From positions 248,001 to 312,000 of the forward strand of contig CM059622.1 of the NCBI GenBank assembly GCA_030435675.1: 64,000 bases of DNA, written 5' to 3'. Shown piece by piece: positions 18,884 through 31,577 of this stretch (position 1 is the first letter of the stretch; the number at the start of each line of letters is the position of its first letter). The position numbers were made by a program, and so were the translations under genes. Below the pieces are notes generated by a model, which saw only the letters and a program-made list of their open reading frames with translations, ran no database searches and had not been told where the DNA came from. Source of the stretch: Steinernema hermaphroditum. Taxonomy: Eukaryota; Nematoda; Chromadorea; Rhabditida; Steinernematidae.

Positions 18884-21260
18884 TAGTGTGCAGAAAGGTG
18901 GTCACCTTGTGGGCAAGGGTACTGGATTGCGGATTACTGTTTCTGTTCTTCTTCTGATCTGTTCTTCGGCTACCGTAATGTGAACATTTCTCGTTACGTC
19001 ACAAAACGCGGCAGTAAGGCTAGAACACAGCAACGCCCATGCCCAACTGAATAGCGAAGTTCTGCGCTGCTAAGGCGATGTAGGGGGCGATGTATGTTGA
19101 TGCTTGCAGAACCCGAAGCAGCAGTACCACATACTTATTTCCTCTATAACATAAGTTTGCTGTTGTATACTGCATGAATCGATGACGCCGTGGCTCAGAA
19201 CAAGAAACAGTATCCGCAATCGGACCCTGTAAGAAACGGACACGACTTACATGACACCCTGAACCACACCCTGAGCCGCAATTTCTCTGCAATTTCTCAC
19301 CTTTTTATCAAAATATAACCAAAAATGAAAAATCACTTTTTTAATAACGATGCAGGTCGCAACATCAGCGTCTAAGAACCAGCTTCCCCCGGGATTGTGG
19401 AAACGTCTATTTGGTGGAAGTCCACTGAGGTCTTCGGTGGTGTCGTTATCGAGGTCCATGGCAAATGTTTATACGATGGCAACGGCTCTGACGTATGGAG
19501 TTGTACGGTTGTCAAACCTCATAAGAAAAGAGCATGACTTCCAATGAAGTGACAGACTTTATATGTTTTTATACACCTAAATAATGTGATAGTGTCTACT
19601 GGAACTCTTGATGTCTGTCTTCGGCAGCCTCACCTGGTTGATTTTATATTGTTTGAATTTTTATACTCACTGTTTCCACGGCCAAAGACCCCAAAGACCT
19701 CGGCCAAAGACCAAGCCTTTTCTTCATTTCCTTGTTCTCTTCTACTCCATCGGTCTCGTAGGCTCATAACTTCATGAAAACATGACTCATACCAGATAAA
19801 TCCTTAGTTTCGGCTAAACGGAAATCGCATTTGCTATGTGGTCGAAAATCATTTATAAAAGTATAAACTTATGGATACCTTCATTTACTGACGACTGGGA
19901 ACGACCGTCGCCGCTGATTGTTATAAATACTTTAACCGTGGGCTTAAAGAGATTTCTCGAAATTCCTCTGGGAAAATCGGCGAATTCTGAGCAAAGATTA
20001 CCGAATCCCATGGGATTTTGTTTTTGGCATTAAAAAATTTAACTACGTCAACAGTGGAATTTGACGTTTTCACACGAAAACGCTTTGAGTACTTGTCGCC
20101 TTGGCGGGAGCGGTAGATTGAAAATTGAGGGGGTCGAGTTTTGGATGAGAGTATGTAGAGTCGATTTGAATCGGTATTTGAGAAGTAAACGGCCGAAATC
20201 TCATCAAGGATGGACGACCGCCAATTTAATTCATTTCTGAGAGATCGTAGTCCTTATCGAGACAATTGTAAGTCCCTCTTGAAGCTAGGCTTAAGATTTC
20301 TAGGCATTAGGCATCAAGAAGCTGTTCCTGATCTTCGAAAGAAATAAGTTCTCTAATGTTTTTTTTTCCATGGAATCTTGCCACCAAAATACGGCCATAT
20401 TTTCAAGTTCCCTATTCGCCTTCTAAATTTATCGGATCGGATTTGTAATTATTGTGCCTTTTGGCCGATTCTGGGCTTCAGATGGTTTATGGTTCGAATA
20501 TTTCTATCACAGACACTTTTCTCCATCTCACATTGATTCTCATGGCAGGTGATGTTCGCGTTTTTCACGGACGACTGCTCGGCGATTTAAGAAGAGACGC
20601 TTTTCGAGAAGAACACCGAGGACGAACGTTTTTCTCGCCGGCGCCACTTGAACCGGTTTGCTATCGGCGACAGACAAAAAGTTCAAGTTTCCGAGAAGGT
20701 CACCGGAGCGTTCCAAAGGGTTTCATCACCGACTGTTGCGCGAAACGTCCTTCTTGCGATCGGAACGATCGATCCTCGGTCAGACGGTTCAAAAGAAAAT
20801 CACGGGGTGCTTCTGCCTCCATAGCGATTACGTAGACTACCGTATCTATCGTCAGACAATGGCTGTTTTGATGGTGACTAATGCAACGCATGCGCAATGC
20901 CGGTGTCGTCATGAGGCTCCATTAGCCAGCTGCCATCCGTCGCCATCTCCGTCTTCATGTGACTCATTTTCAGATTGTCGCCGATTGAGTCACACTCATG
21001 TGGGAAGCCGTGGGCTCCCGAATACAAGTGGACGAGAAGCCGTCAGTTAACACGGAAAAACAACTTCCTCGTAGTCGTGACAAAAAGAGGAAAACGAAAA
21101 ACAGCCGACGTAACACGGGGGGGGGGGGGGAAGCGCTTCCGTGTAATGCGATTTACCCAGGGGTTGTTTACATCGTCGAAACGTCCGCTTTTCTGTTTCT
21201 ACACGTGTAAAGCTTAGATAAATCGATATTTAAAGGTACTTTCTAGTCACTAAAGTTGGT
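18884..21260. other. Intergenic, no supported gene
   Basis: Minus-strand frames at 19459-19020 carry a strong donor-like GTAAGT, but no usable acceptor. A G14 homopolymer lies at 21117-21130. Nothing else is recognised. Confidence 0.35.
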
Positions 21261-21600
21261 AGCACGTCACAAGGAGCACTTAATTTACCGTATTTAGTGA
21301 CTGGGCCCTGGCGCATCGATCGAAACCATCGATGGAAGTCGCGAAGCAGATCTTCCCCAAGGGCAAGGGCAAGTACATGTGGCCCTCGAGTATTCCCAAC
21401 TTGAACCAGCTGGATTATGGTATCTATGGTATTATGGTATGAAGTCTCGCGAGTCCAGCACAACAGAGCTTAGACAGAAGCGATCTCTGGAACGAGCATG
21501 GGGTGGAAGCAGCTACAAAGTGGTCGCGGCCACGAATTGTAAGAAACATCTTCCTGTCTGTGTTGCCGCTGTAGTTTATTGTATTTCTTCGTGTTCTAGT
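21261..21600 (+). pseudogene. Mariner-type transposase remnant (C-terminal part)
   Basis: One frame reads MWPSSIPNLNQLDYG from about 21377. This matches the mariner/Tc 'WPxxSPDLNPLDYxxW' motif around the third catalytic Asp, with changes. A few codons later the frame shifts to ...KRSLERAWGG..VVAATNCKKHL, the usual helical tail. Stops and frameshifts make it non-functional. Upstream DWALAHRSKPSMEV fits the family's second-Asp neighbourhood. No inverted ends found. Confidence 0.7.
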
Positions 21601-23252
21601 TGATATATAAAGCAATTTTCGTTCAGATTCATTGAATTTTCGGCGATATATGCTCATTTTGGTGTGTTGTAAAACTTTTGCGTTAACCTGTACATTTATA
21701 AGCCTTAATTCACTGTACACAATAATGAACTCAAATGAGAATCCTTACCGGACCAATAACATTAATTTTTTTTAAGATCTCTCAAAGATGGCATTTCGAT
21801 TTTTTGTTTCCATCTGTATCAGTATTCTATTCAACGAGGGCCACATTTGGGGAAATTGTGTGCATTCGTTTAAAAGAGGTCTTTTCGGGCGCCTCTTTAT
21901 AGGGTGCGTCAAATATTTTGGAACATTGCTGTTGCTATTAAATTCGTATTCTTCGCGCCCTGCTTCACTGTGCAACCATTCACCTTTCATTTGGGTCAAA
22001 AAGCAATTGTTCTGCTATCATGATTGTGTTCCCTGGTGTATTTTATTTAGAGTGTTCGACTCAGAAAGCTAGTGACTAAAAATTCGTTCAACAGATGGTT
22101 TTATAAAGCCAGTTAAACATGTCAGTGGATGAAATTGACTTCTGCTTTCATTTGTGCCGTAGTCTTCTTAAAATCTTTTGTAGATTTTGAGCTGAACTTC
22201 TCTCTCATCGGCATGTTTAGTTCACTATTTGCGTGTTATCCTCACGGTTCCACTCACTACGATCTGTGTCAAATTGATATGTAGAGCTCGTGGATAAGAC
22301 GTCGGAGCCAGAAGTATTCATTTAGCTGCTTAAAAGGGAGCACCGTGATCATCCGTCACCCGTTAATTACTTGTAATAACACCTCTGCTAATGGCTTCGT
22401 GACGCCAATTGACGTCTTGACTTCGAAGTCGAGCCGTTTCTTCCTGGTTGCGGTTCTATTTTAGGTATCTGCTGCGGGACCGATGGAAAGAGGTTCACCA
22501 GGGGACATAACATTAGCACACTTGCAGTTTGCCCTCTGAAATCTCATTGGATAATGAGTGCATGCTTAAATTAAACACCCGCAACTTTTATACGTTTCCA
22601 GAGCAAAAAAGAAGAAGCCTTACTTGTCAGCAACGGAATACCACACGCATCGTGTGAGTATTGATAAGGTTGTTCCAGAATTTCGTCACCGAACAGAGCA
22701 GTTTTAAAATCAAAATTGAGTGGAAATCGATCGGTTATCCTATCCTACCGACCACTATTCGATGGCTTCATTTTCGCTTTCGGCTTTTCTTTCGGCTAGC
22801 CCCGAAGTGTAGACCAATTATTTGTCTACTCTACGCACGCCTATCAATATAGGCAAGACTTTTTTTACGCAAAATTCAGTACTACAGTAAATTTATTGCC
22901 CTTATCGATGCCGTGTGCAAAAACGATGAAACGAATGTGTAAAGTGCCCTTCTCTGTTGAAAAGTCCACACACGTATGATTCGGTAAATAATAGAGACTT
23001 ATTGTTTAAAATTTGAGGCGGTCTATGACGATTTCTTCTTTTCAAAACCACCAAGGCAAGCACACCCACGCACATGTTGCAAGGTTTCTGTTTGGTTAGT
23101 CTTCATTTAGAACACATGTAAAACATGACAATGCTCGGCTGATTACTTATAGAACAGATCTCGATTGTGTTGTCAGTACTGCAAGGGAGGCGCCGAGGAG
23201 GAGTATTATTATTCTAGACAATGATGTATTCTAGACAAAGACCCAAGAGACA
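21601..23252. other. AT-rich intergenic DNA
   Basis: Nothing supported. Confidence 0.3.
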
Positions 23253-23628
23253 GTCTGGACCAGTGATCCCAAACGAGGCCGCCCACGAGTCCGCAAACGT
23301 GTTCGCCGACATTCGATCGACTGCGTCAAATGGTTTCACTACCGATGACCCTAGTGCAAACCACGGATCCCAACGAGCCCGCCGACAAATTTGACGGCAA
23401 CGTTTGACATCAATTCACAACAACGTCAAAAATGGCATGGTTCGTATATCTCCCTTACGCTCCAACCGTGCGGGAGAGCGGTGCGATCAATGACAGTTCT
23501 GGCCTTCAAGAGTAGCTTTGACAACCAAGATCAAACGACGAGCAAGCCGATCTTATTCTACCAAAAAGTTCGTTGAAGACTACTCAAAAAATGGGTTGAA
23601 TGGTCTCGTTGGGATCCATGGTCTGGAC
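23253..23628. mobile_element. hAT-type non-autonomous element (360 bp) with 8-bp TSD
   Basis: The element is 23261-23620, with exact GTCTGGAC duplications on both sides. Its ends are CAGTGATCCCAAACGAGGCC and, inverted, CATGGATCCCAACGAGACC. It is related to the element at 26706-27037 (shared GAGTCCGCAAAC, GGAGAGCGGTGCGA-type and CTACCAAAAAGT segments). Confidence 0.88.
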
Positions 23629-24969
23629 TAGGGTTATCGAAAGCTTGACTTGAAACCATTTGACGCAGTCGATAAGCGAGCACTCGTGTTGGCCCTTTCA
23701 ACTCGGAATTAGAAACACTAAGTAAACTAGCGCTAAACCTTACATACAAATGAAAACATACCTGTAATTTATGTCGTTACAGAAGTATTGCATGATGCCT
23801 CTGACCCAGTGGATACAAGCCATTGTTCAAGTTCTCAATCACTTGCACTCTACTAGGTTGGAGGCAACGTGCCACACTTCATTTGAGCAGGAAGAACATT
23901 TCATTTTTCGCAGAGCTGACGACTTTCCACGTCGAAAATCTCGGGCGCACCTAGAGCCCGATGTGTGTAACGACTTCACAAATCCCTTTATGCCAATTAT
24001 TCTCGATTGAATGCGTTCGTTAGCTTTGACGTTAATGCGCGAGCAAATAATCACGCGACAGTGGCTAATTACTCGTCAAAACAAACTTGTTTTCGCCATG
24101 TGAAATGGCATGATGACGGAGTGATTCACAGAAGAAGATAACAGATTATCCGACAAGTTGCCGACAAAAACAAATTGAGAAGTATAAGTTATGTCTTACT
24201 GTAGCGGATGAATAAGTTCGCGTGAATCATAAATAACTAGTTAAAGGGACTATCGGAAACTAGTTAAATGATATCGGAAGGAAAAATCTGTAAATGGATA
24301 CTTGTTATTGTATGTTGCGAGCGTCTTTTTTCGGTTGACTTAATTTGTGGACAAAAAACAACTCTCTAGCAGAATGACTTAAAATTGGCCGTTGGTATAT
24401 ACTGGAAGCTCCCCCGAAGAACGTAAAACTTCGAAATCGCCACCGTCACAAATAGAAGACGGCTGTCAGATCAATTCGGTGTGGTCCTGAAACTGAAACA
24501 AAAATGTTCACTTGTTGGTTGCTCGAAGCTCCTTCACTAGATAAACGTCTGTTATTACATTTCGAACGATGGGTGTTTTCCGCTTTGTGTCAAACATGTC
24601 TTTACCGGAATCGGCTGTTCACCTCTCGAATGCCTTGATGGGATTACCGCGTTCCGCTCTGACGTTCTATTTTGTGCCGAATTCAGATTAATAACGGTGT
24701 CTACGGTACGATACAGTGTCTTTTTGTGTTTCGAGATGTCGTTCACGTTGTAATGCATCGATTCGAGGTAAATAGCCCAACATGATTTTGGCTACAGTAG
24801 TGAAAACCAAAGGTATGAAAAAGTAAATATCAAAATGAATCTCTGGCGTTCGAGTTTTCGAGTTTACCTTTTCGTTTCAAAGGTTTATGCCTTGCAAGAC
24901 GTCTCATATAAGCAAACAAGAATAGTTGATGTTGATGTTCTTTTACCTTTTACCGAGCGATCAACGTTC
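23629..24969. other. Intergenic
   Basis: No gene or element recognised. Confidence 0.3.
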
Positions 24970-25440
24970 CCATCGATGTGCGCGGGCATCAGAGCGGCGA
25001 AGAGGTTGAATCCAGTCGTACCGTGTCGGTGGGGCAAAGCGGACGGAGCGGGAACCATCTTCAGCTGGCAGTGCAGATGGGTCCGATTTTGTAGAGCATA
25101 TTTAGTGGCTTCCGTAAGTGGAACAAGTGAAGAGCTGATTTCGATGGAGGCACGACGTTGTAGCACAATGGGTGAAGTGAAGAATCATTATGGGAGCAGT
25201 TGGCAGCGCTTCTAAATTCGGAGTTACAGCGCTTTTTAGGATTCTCGGGATGGCGCGGGTGGTGATCTTGACAATAAGCAACGGCGAAACTACGACTCCC
25301 TGGTGATCCAGACTTTCTGAGGGCCAGATCGATCACTGCGCCAAGAGCGACCGCTCACTCAACTCATTTAGAGAACCTCGGAGAGAGTTAGTGGACCCGA
25401 TCAATCGACAGAAAGTGGCACATAAATATCATATATTATA
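24970..25440 (+). repeat. Dispersed repeat R4, near full-length copy
   Basis: Shares GAATCCAGTCG, CGGACGGAGC(G/A)GGAACCATC, TTTAGTGGCTTCC, CACAATGGGTGAAGTG-type and CGACCGCTCACTCAACTCATTT with copies at 28840-29000, 30222-30430 (inverted), 47040-47400 and 63937-64000. No protein. Length about 450 bp. Ends not defined, so class unknown. Confidence 0.6.
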
Positions 25441-25829
25441 GCTTAATTTTTAACCTCTTTTCCTTTTTTATGATAACGCTTTGAACGTTATGTAAGACTT
25501 TAGTTCTACAGTAGTTTTTAAGTAAAAAATTAAGTGTTAAATTTTTTCATCTTTTTGACAAACACCTGCCTTTCATAATACGGTAGCTGTTTTCCGCATA
25601 TTTTTTTTTGAATCACAAAGGCTGACGCAATGGCGCCGCGTCGCCGCGCGCGCAACTTCCTGTTTTTGTCGCCTTTCCTTCTTAGCTATGGGAGAAACGG
25701 AATGTCGTAGAGAGGAATCTTTAATCTCAGCATAACGGATAAAGCGGAAAACAAGGTAAGAAGTCAGAAGAAGTCAGGGGTGTAAAACACACGTCGTCGT
25801 CAAATCCGAAATCCTAAAATAGATGGAGA
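25441..25829. other. AT-rich intergenic DNA
   Basis: Nothing supported. Confidence 0.3.
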
Positions 25830-26105
25830 GGTACCAAACTGTCCCACGCCGATTCGGTTGAAATTTGGCATGGAGATTGGCATGTCAGAGTGTAGCAATA
25901 CTTGATAGGTTTCATCGGTGAATGGTCTCACAAAACCTAAAAGAAATGGTCAAAAAACTGATAAGACCACCGTTTATGGCATCAGGGACATCGTGTCATT
26001 CACCGATGAAACATATGAGGTTCTGCTACACTCTCGCATGCTAACCTCCATGCCAAATTTCAGCCGAATCGGCGTGGGACAATTTGGGACCTTTCCTTGT
26101 CAGAG
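25830..26105. mobile_element. Foldback element F3
   Basis: Arms of about 95 bp at 25830-25925 and 25997-26092 are inverted copies. The left arm reads CCCACGCCGATTCGG, TGAAATTTGGCATGGAG, GAGTGTAGCA, TTCATCGGTGAATG. The spacer is about 70 bp. The right end runs into CTTTCCTTGTCAG, like the ends of F1 and F2. TSD not identified. Confidence 0.65.
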
Positions 26106-26697
26106 GTCAGAGTTGAAAGTTGTGAAGGTGCGATTTTCAAAATCACTTGTAGACGAACCAATGATGCCGATCACGTTCGAAATCCAAATGAGTCCGAGTC
26201 TCGAGTCCGGAATCGTCGGCATCTCTGCGACGAACATCTATCAGTATCTGGTGGAACCGTAAACGTTAAAAAATCACCGAAAAAGTCGGCGGGTTTTTGA
26301 CAAGATTCATGCGAATATATGGATAAAACAAGATTGATCTCAATTAGATTGTCATTCACAACAGTTCGATTCCTGAAGTTCACACGATTAAAAAGCGGTA
26401 CTCGTCGATTTGATTAAGAGTAAGTAGTTCTACAATTGAATTGTACGAATTTAGTTACGAAACCAATCATATATGATGTCACATACCATATTAAATTATC
26501 GCTGTCTTCTTCTCAACTTCGATGCTTCCCTTTTTTTATGCCTAGTTTGTAAGTGCCGTCGCTGCCTTTAGCCCTGGGGTTTAAGAGCCCTATACACGGA
26601 AGAGCGTAATTCCACCAAACAAATAAACCATTTTCCGGGCGCTTCGTTCGCCAGAAATTCCTTTTCCTGACAATTGGAGTTTTGGTGACGTCCTTCA
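26106..26697. other. Intergenic
   Basis: GAGTCCGAGTCTCGAGTCC near 26190 resembles the interior of the hAT element at 7116. Otherwise nothing. Confidence 0.3.
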
Positions 26698-27045
26698 CTT
26701 TGGTGCAGTTATCGGAAAGAGTCCGCCGACGAGTCCGCAAACCAATCTGCCGACAAATGACCATAATTGACAATTGGGACGGCTTATATATCCCTTTCGC
26801 TCGGACCGTTCGGTAGGAGCGGTGCGAGAAAGCACAGAGACCAACAAACTTTCGTTTTTTGAGCACATTTAATGGATTGTTCGTCTAGCTTTGAGAACCA
26901 ATATCAAGCGATAAGGAGGCTACCAAAAAGTGTTTTAAAGAATACTCAAAAAAGTGGTAACTCAAACGTTGTTGTCAGTTGTTGTTAAATGTTGTCTATT
27001 GTCGGCGGACTCGTTTGCGGACTTGTTCCGATCACTGCTTTGGTG
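26698..27045. mobile_element. hAT-type non-autonomous element (332 bp) with 8-bp TSD
   Basis: The element is 26706-27037, with exact CTTTGGTG duplications. Its ends are CAGTTATCGGAAAGAGTCCG and, inverted, CAGTGATCGGAACAAGTCCG, followed by matching GTCCGC-rich inner inverted repeats. Sister of 23261-23620. Confidence 0.88.
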
Positions 27046-28839
27046 ACACCTAGGAGCCACTCATTTGTCTTCTTGTTTATGAGACGGTCATTAGACCGTT
27101 AACTCGCTGACTTAGTGAAAGGCCAGGCTTCAGAGGTTTACAAATGAAGTGAAATCATTTATCTAATTATAAAGAAGAGATGGCATAAGTAACTGTCAAA
27201 AGAAGTCTGGCCATCAAGGACTATTCGTCAAATACCACTGAGGACCAAAGAACACTCTCCTGAATCCGTTAAAAATACCAAGAAAATCTCGACATCAGAG
27301 AACCGCTGAAAACGGATCGAAAGATAAAGGCAAATCCATGGTTTAATCGAGGAGGTCCGCATCTTTCCATCGTCTACTCGGAGCGACGAACAATAAAAAA
27401 CACATCAACAAAGTCAAGTTGAAAATGGAAGAACATTTCAGCCAGGCCATTGACGTTTCAAGACTTAATGTCGCGTTGAAGGCCTAGGAGTTCATACCTT
27501 TCTGGTCAATAATTTGCTACAGTTTTTTGCTTTAGTTTACTTAATCCATTGCAGCCACCACCAACAGTGCACCAACCCAGAAGAACGCACTTCATAGATA
27601 ACAAAAATAGCATGATTACATTTTCTCTTTTCACTGTCTCCGAATCAGCATGCTTGACCATGCTTATATGTTTTTCGACGTTTCGCTCGAATAGCTCAGT
27701 CTTGTTTGCTTTCGGTCGGGGGAAGACGGCTATCAACGTTGTTTTTCCGCCATTGCTAATCAAGCCAATCATGCAAAAGAACGCCTCCAGACCACGCGAC
27801 AGGCCGGCGACTTGGTCGTTGGCCGACTTTAACGCACAGGAAGCAAAGTGGGAAAGGCCGCTTAGAGGGGGCAAAAGTCAGAAGCGGGGTTGTGGTTGTT
27901 GTTGAGTGGAACGCGGAAGGGAAAAAAAGAGAAAAACAATGAGGAGTCTAAAGAACGGCTTGAACATGGAGCTTTTTTTTTTGAGAAGCCCGAAAACGAC
28001 AGATCTGACGGGTATCACGTGGAGATGGCCGAACATTCAGCCCATGAGGGCGATCTTCACTGAATGTGAGTGTCTGATTAAGGAACCGGAGCAGAGGACT
28101 ACTGCCGACTACCTTCTTGAGCTGGCTCCAAGAGGCTCCCCGAGTCTATCCAACAAAACGGTGTTGTAATTGCACTTTATTACCAACGCTCCGGGTAACC
28201 GAAAACATCATGCTTGAAATCGGTGCTAGCATGCATATGTACAACGATCGATTTGATGAATGGTAACCTACCACTAATCGCACATTCGAATAATCGGCGT
28301 GTCCGCACAGAGATCGGTACGAGTCCGAAAACGAGACTTGAGACTCGGATTCGATGGCTTTTTGGGCATCGAGTCCGGACTCGGACACGTTTCAGAATCC
28401 CAAAGGAATCCAGACTCAGATTCGTTTAAAATGTTCACTAAGATTTCCATTAGTAAAGTTGTCATCCTGGAAATCTTTGTTCCTAATTCTCAAACTTCCA
28501 GCAGCGGCTAACATATTTGAACACTTCCGCTGGGGATCATGAAGATTTGACGCACTGCTCTGCTCGCATCCGTTGTCCTTTGACTGAGCGCCTTTGCGCG
28601 AATTTTTATACATAAAGTACAAGATGGCGCCGGTCGGAAAGTTTTCCGTCACCTTCTTTAAGCGGTACATTTCAACATCGGCTTTGGATAGGTATTACGC
28701 AAAAATCCCTTCCTACGAACAATACTTCCTGTTAGGCGGTTGAGTATGCTAGAGACGCTTTCGTCATCTATTTGTTTCACTTGCTGATTTACAACAGAAC
28801 TCAAATAGGGATACTTCTAAAATAGGGATACACTTCACA
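27046..28839. other. Intergenic, no supported gene
   Basis: A 122-codon minus frame (27874-27506) has hydrophobic stretches but no recognisable domain or splice signals. 28285-28400 is rich in GAGTCCGGACTCGGAC inverted motifs, like the interior of the hAT elements. Confidence 0.3.
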
Positions 28840-29000
28840 CCGTTGACGTTGATCTTCTTCTGGCTTCGGCTGGAGACAGTGTGCGAGCAGAGCAATCAGT
28901 GGTCCCGTCAGTGTACACGGGTGCTGTGAAGTGGCGAAAAAGCCGAATCCAGTCGGGCACGTCGGTCAGCTACAACGGACGGAGCAGGAACCATCATTGG
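28840..29000 (+). repeat. Dispersed repeat R4, left-part copy
   Basis: GAATCCAGTCGGGCACGTCG and CGGACGGAGCAGGAACCATC match 24970-25070. Confidence 0.5.
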
Positions 29001-29929
29001 AGCATCTTTTAAATGAAAAAACACGGGCATGTTTATCGCTATCGGTAGTGTTGATCGTGACAGACTGGGGCGCATCTTTTTAGGAATTTTGAAAAGTGAA
29101 TTTCATATTTTCTCGGCATTCTTTTCTGGAATTTCTCAAGACAAAATCGGCACATCATTTGTCGGCACATTGATCGGCACAAGAAGATCGTTTGCATCCG
29201 ATATGCGATAAAGCATATATTTGATACCCTTTTTGTGATCCATTTTTCGCTAAAACCATGTTAGGTTGATCAGCCAAAAGATGTCCCGAGAGCTTCCGTA
29301 TTGAGCTAAATTAAGTTTCTTTCCGAATTTGTCACTTTAATGACAGTCTTTAGCGAGAAAACGTCACTTTCCAGGTCGCGATCTGTTGCGCAATGCGCAA
29401 TACAAGGAACGGACACGGAGTGATGTAAGCGATCTTGATAAAATAAGAACTCTATTCGTCATAAGAAATGAAAAAAAATCGGGAGCTTCTCTCACTATGT
29501 TGGTCTGCACTGTTGACGCATACAACAACAAATTTTAGTTCAATAAGATCGATTTTTCGCAGTAGAATATGAATTTAACTAGACAAAGTTCTACTGAGAT
29601 ATCTGTCCAATTATTTGCTCATGGTACGACTTAGCCATGTACATTGCTCCAAAACTGAATTAGGCTCCAGGTAAACTCTTCAACACTATCAAACATCGCG
29701 GAATCTATGCAATCTTGTAAGAAACGCAGGCTTTTTGATAAGTTTTTGGAGGCTGGTGGCAGAATAGTAATCTGCAATGATCTGAATATATGCAATCTTA
29801 TGAGGTTATGGCACAGAAATGTATTCTGTAACATAGGGCCAATCACGTTCCTGATTTGGCAGCTTATGTGTTTGCATGGGTATAAGTCAAGCTTTAGGGC
29901 TGAAAATGGGGGAAAATAAACGGTCTTTC
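29001..29929. other. Intergenic
   Basis: Nothing supported. Confidence 0.3.
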
Positions 29930-30430
29930 ATTTGTGCCGGTTGGGTCGTCCACTCGCTCTCTCTGAGGTTCATTTGGACGAGCTGAGTTAACGATCGTAC
30001 TCGGCCGTCGATGCTAGCCGTTCTAGCTGGAACAGTTTTCTGTTGAAACATTGCCATGAGAATGGCCAGGCTAAAAGGGTTTCTTGAAGCCATGTGAATG
30101 GCCTCGTCCACCATTCATAAAGTGTCCGTCTGGACAACAATGGTCTTCATTGAAAGGGTACTGTATGTTTTCGGCACCCATTCATGATCAGGGGAGTCTT
30201 TCATTTGTGTCCCCAGCGATCGGTTGGATCGTCCACTCGCTCTCTCTGAGGCTGTCTGAGCCGATTGAGTTGAGTGAGCGATCGTTCTGGGCATCTTGGC
30301 TGGCACAATGATCGCTCCGTTTCAATTTGTCATTGCTGGCGTCGGAGATCAGCTCCAAATTCGAAGTTTACGGCGTTAACCGAACCGATGATGCGATTCC
30401 ACTTTGCTCGCTGTGTCCCACCATCTTCCT
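29930..30430 (-). repeat. Dispersed repeat R4, two inverted copies
   Basis: A partial copy (29938-30050) and a longer copy (30222-30430) both begin, on the plus strand, with TCGTCCACTCGCTCTCTCTGAGG. They run through GAGTT(G/A)A.. GATCGT in inverted orientation relative to 24970-25440. Both are preceded by TCTTTCATTTGTG. Confidence 0.55.
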
Positions 30431-30624
30431 TTGTATGTCATTTCATATTAGGCTTCAACTGTTCGGCTTTTTTCTTTCCTTCACTACTCAACCCTTTTTC
30501 TCCAGCTCCCAAAGGCGCCTTTAATCTGTTTTTATTAATTTCTCGATGCATGAGCCTTGTGGGATAATGTCGTGTTATTGTCGACACTAAGGTGTCACTT
30601 TCCCGAGAAACGCCGAGATTCTGA

Positions 30625-30840
30625 CTCACAACCTCCGCTGCCCATCGACGTCACGTCGATTTGCGCATAGCAATACAAAAGAAGTCGGGAATTGTCGCCT
30701 CGCCGCCAGAATCGTGGTGAGTGGGATAGGAAAAATGACTAACCGCAGGCATAACAATCCGCAAATTACGGGAAAACAAGCGTGATATTTGGGGAATTGA
30801 AGCGGCGATCACGCGATGCCGTCGACAGCGACTCCAATTT
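30625..30840. repeat. Dispersed repeat R2, copy 2
   Basis: Second copy of 9340-9550 in the same orientation. Confidence 0.6.
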
Positions 30841-31075
30841 GGTAAGTCGCTTATTTAGTGACGAAGGAAACGCAAAGCCGAGGGTGAAGAGAGATAACGT
30901 GGATTAGGCTAAGTAGCTGGGACATACGGCATTAAGAAAATGACTTTGTTAAATTAATATCGGCTGTTGCTTATGGATTTACAGGCAGTAGCAGAAGTAG
31001 AGGCAATGGGGAAGAGGCTAAGGGACTTGGTTCTTGGAGACGATGCTATGTTAAGTGTTGAAGCGAGCTATTCGC

Positions 31076-31145
31076 ATCCTGAGCAGGGCTACGTACAGTA
31101 TCGACTCTCGACTATCGGGCTCTGACTATCAACCCTGATCCTGAG
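31076..31145. mobile_element. Minimal hAT derivative (54 bp) with 8-bp TSD
   Basis: The element is 31084-31137, between exact ATCCTGAG duplications. It starts CAGGGCTACG and ends CAACCCTG, so the ends are inverted CAGGG. The interior is little more than CGACTCTCGACTATCG, resembling the end segments of the 3472 and 7116 elements fused together. Confidence 0.75.
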
Positions 31146-31577
31146 TGTCCTAAATGTTAACTTCTGAAGCCAAGTACAACTCAAGCATACTCGATATCCT
31201 CGGAAAGACTCAATGAATAAGAGGATTCATTCGTCTGGATCTGTCTGTATCTTGTCTGGCGTAAAACCCTTTTTTCAACTTCAGTCTGGGATCTCGTCAT
31301 TTGAATTTTAAGTCACTACAAAATGAGGAGCGACAAATTGAAATTTCCGTGTTCTGGAATATTCCTACAAGTGTCACGCTGATAAAGTACCTTTTTCTTA
31401 GCTGTCACGTCCGACATTTCCTGAAAATTATTTCCGAAGACATTACAAAGTATGCGTAGAATCTAGAATCTAAAGCTCTGGTGAATAAAGCAAAAACACC
31501 GCTAGTCATGTTTGTCAATAAAGCAGCGTTAGCATTAACAATCTCTCCGTATAATAATCTAAGGTTCAGTTGCTTTT
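31146..31577. other. Intergenic
   Basis: Nothing supported. Confidence 0.3.

Noticed and set aside
19020..19459. Two-exon minus-strand gene using the GTAAGT at 19250-19245
   Set aside because: The only nearby acceptor (TTACAG) would give a 24-base intron, too short to splice. No other coherent model found.
21117..21130. G14 tract as a G-quadruplex regulatory element
   Set aside because: It is a plain homopolymer next to no gene; length may be a sequencing artefact.
27506..27905. Overlapping 118- and 122-codon frames
   Set aside because: Opposite-strand frames of similar length with no domain, splice signals or coding bias; probably chance.
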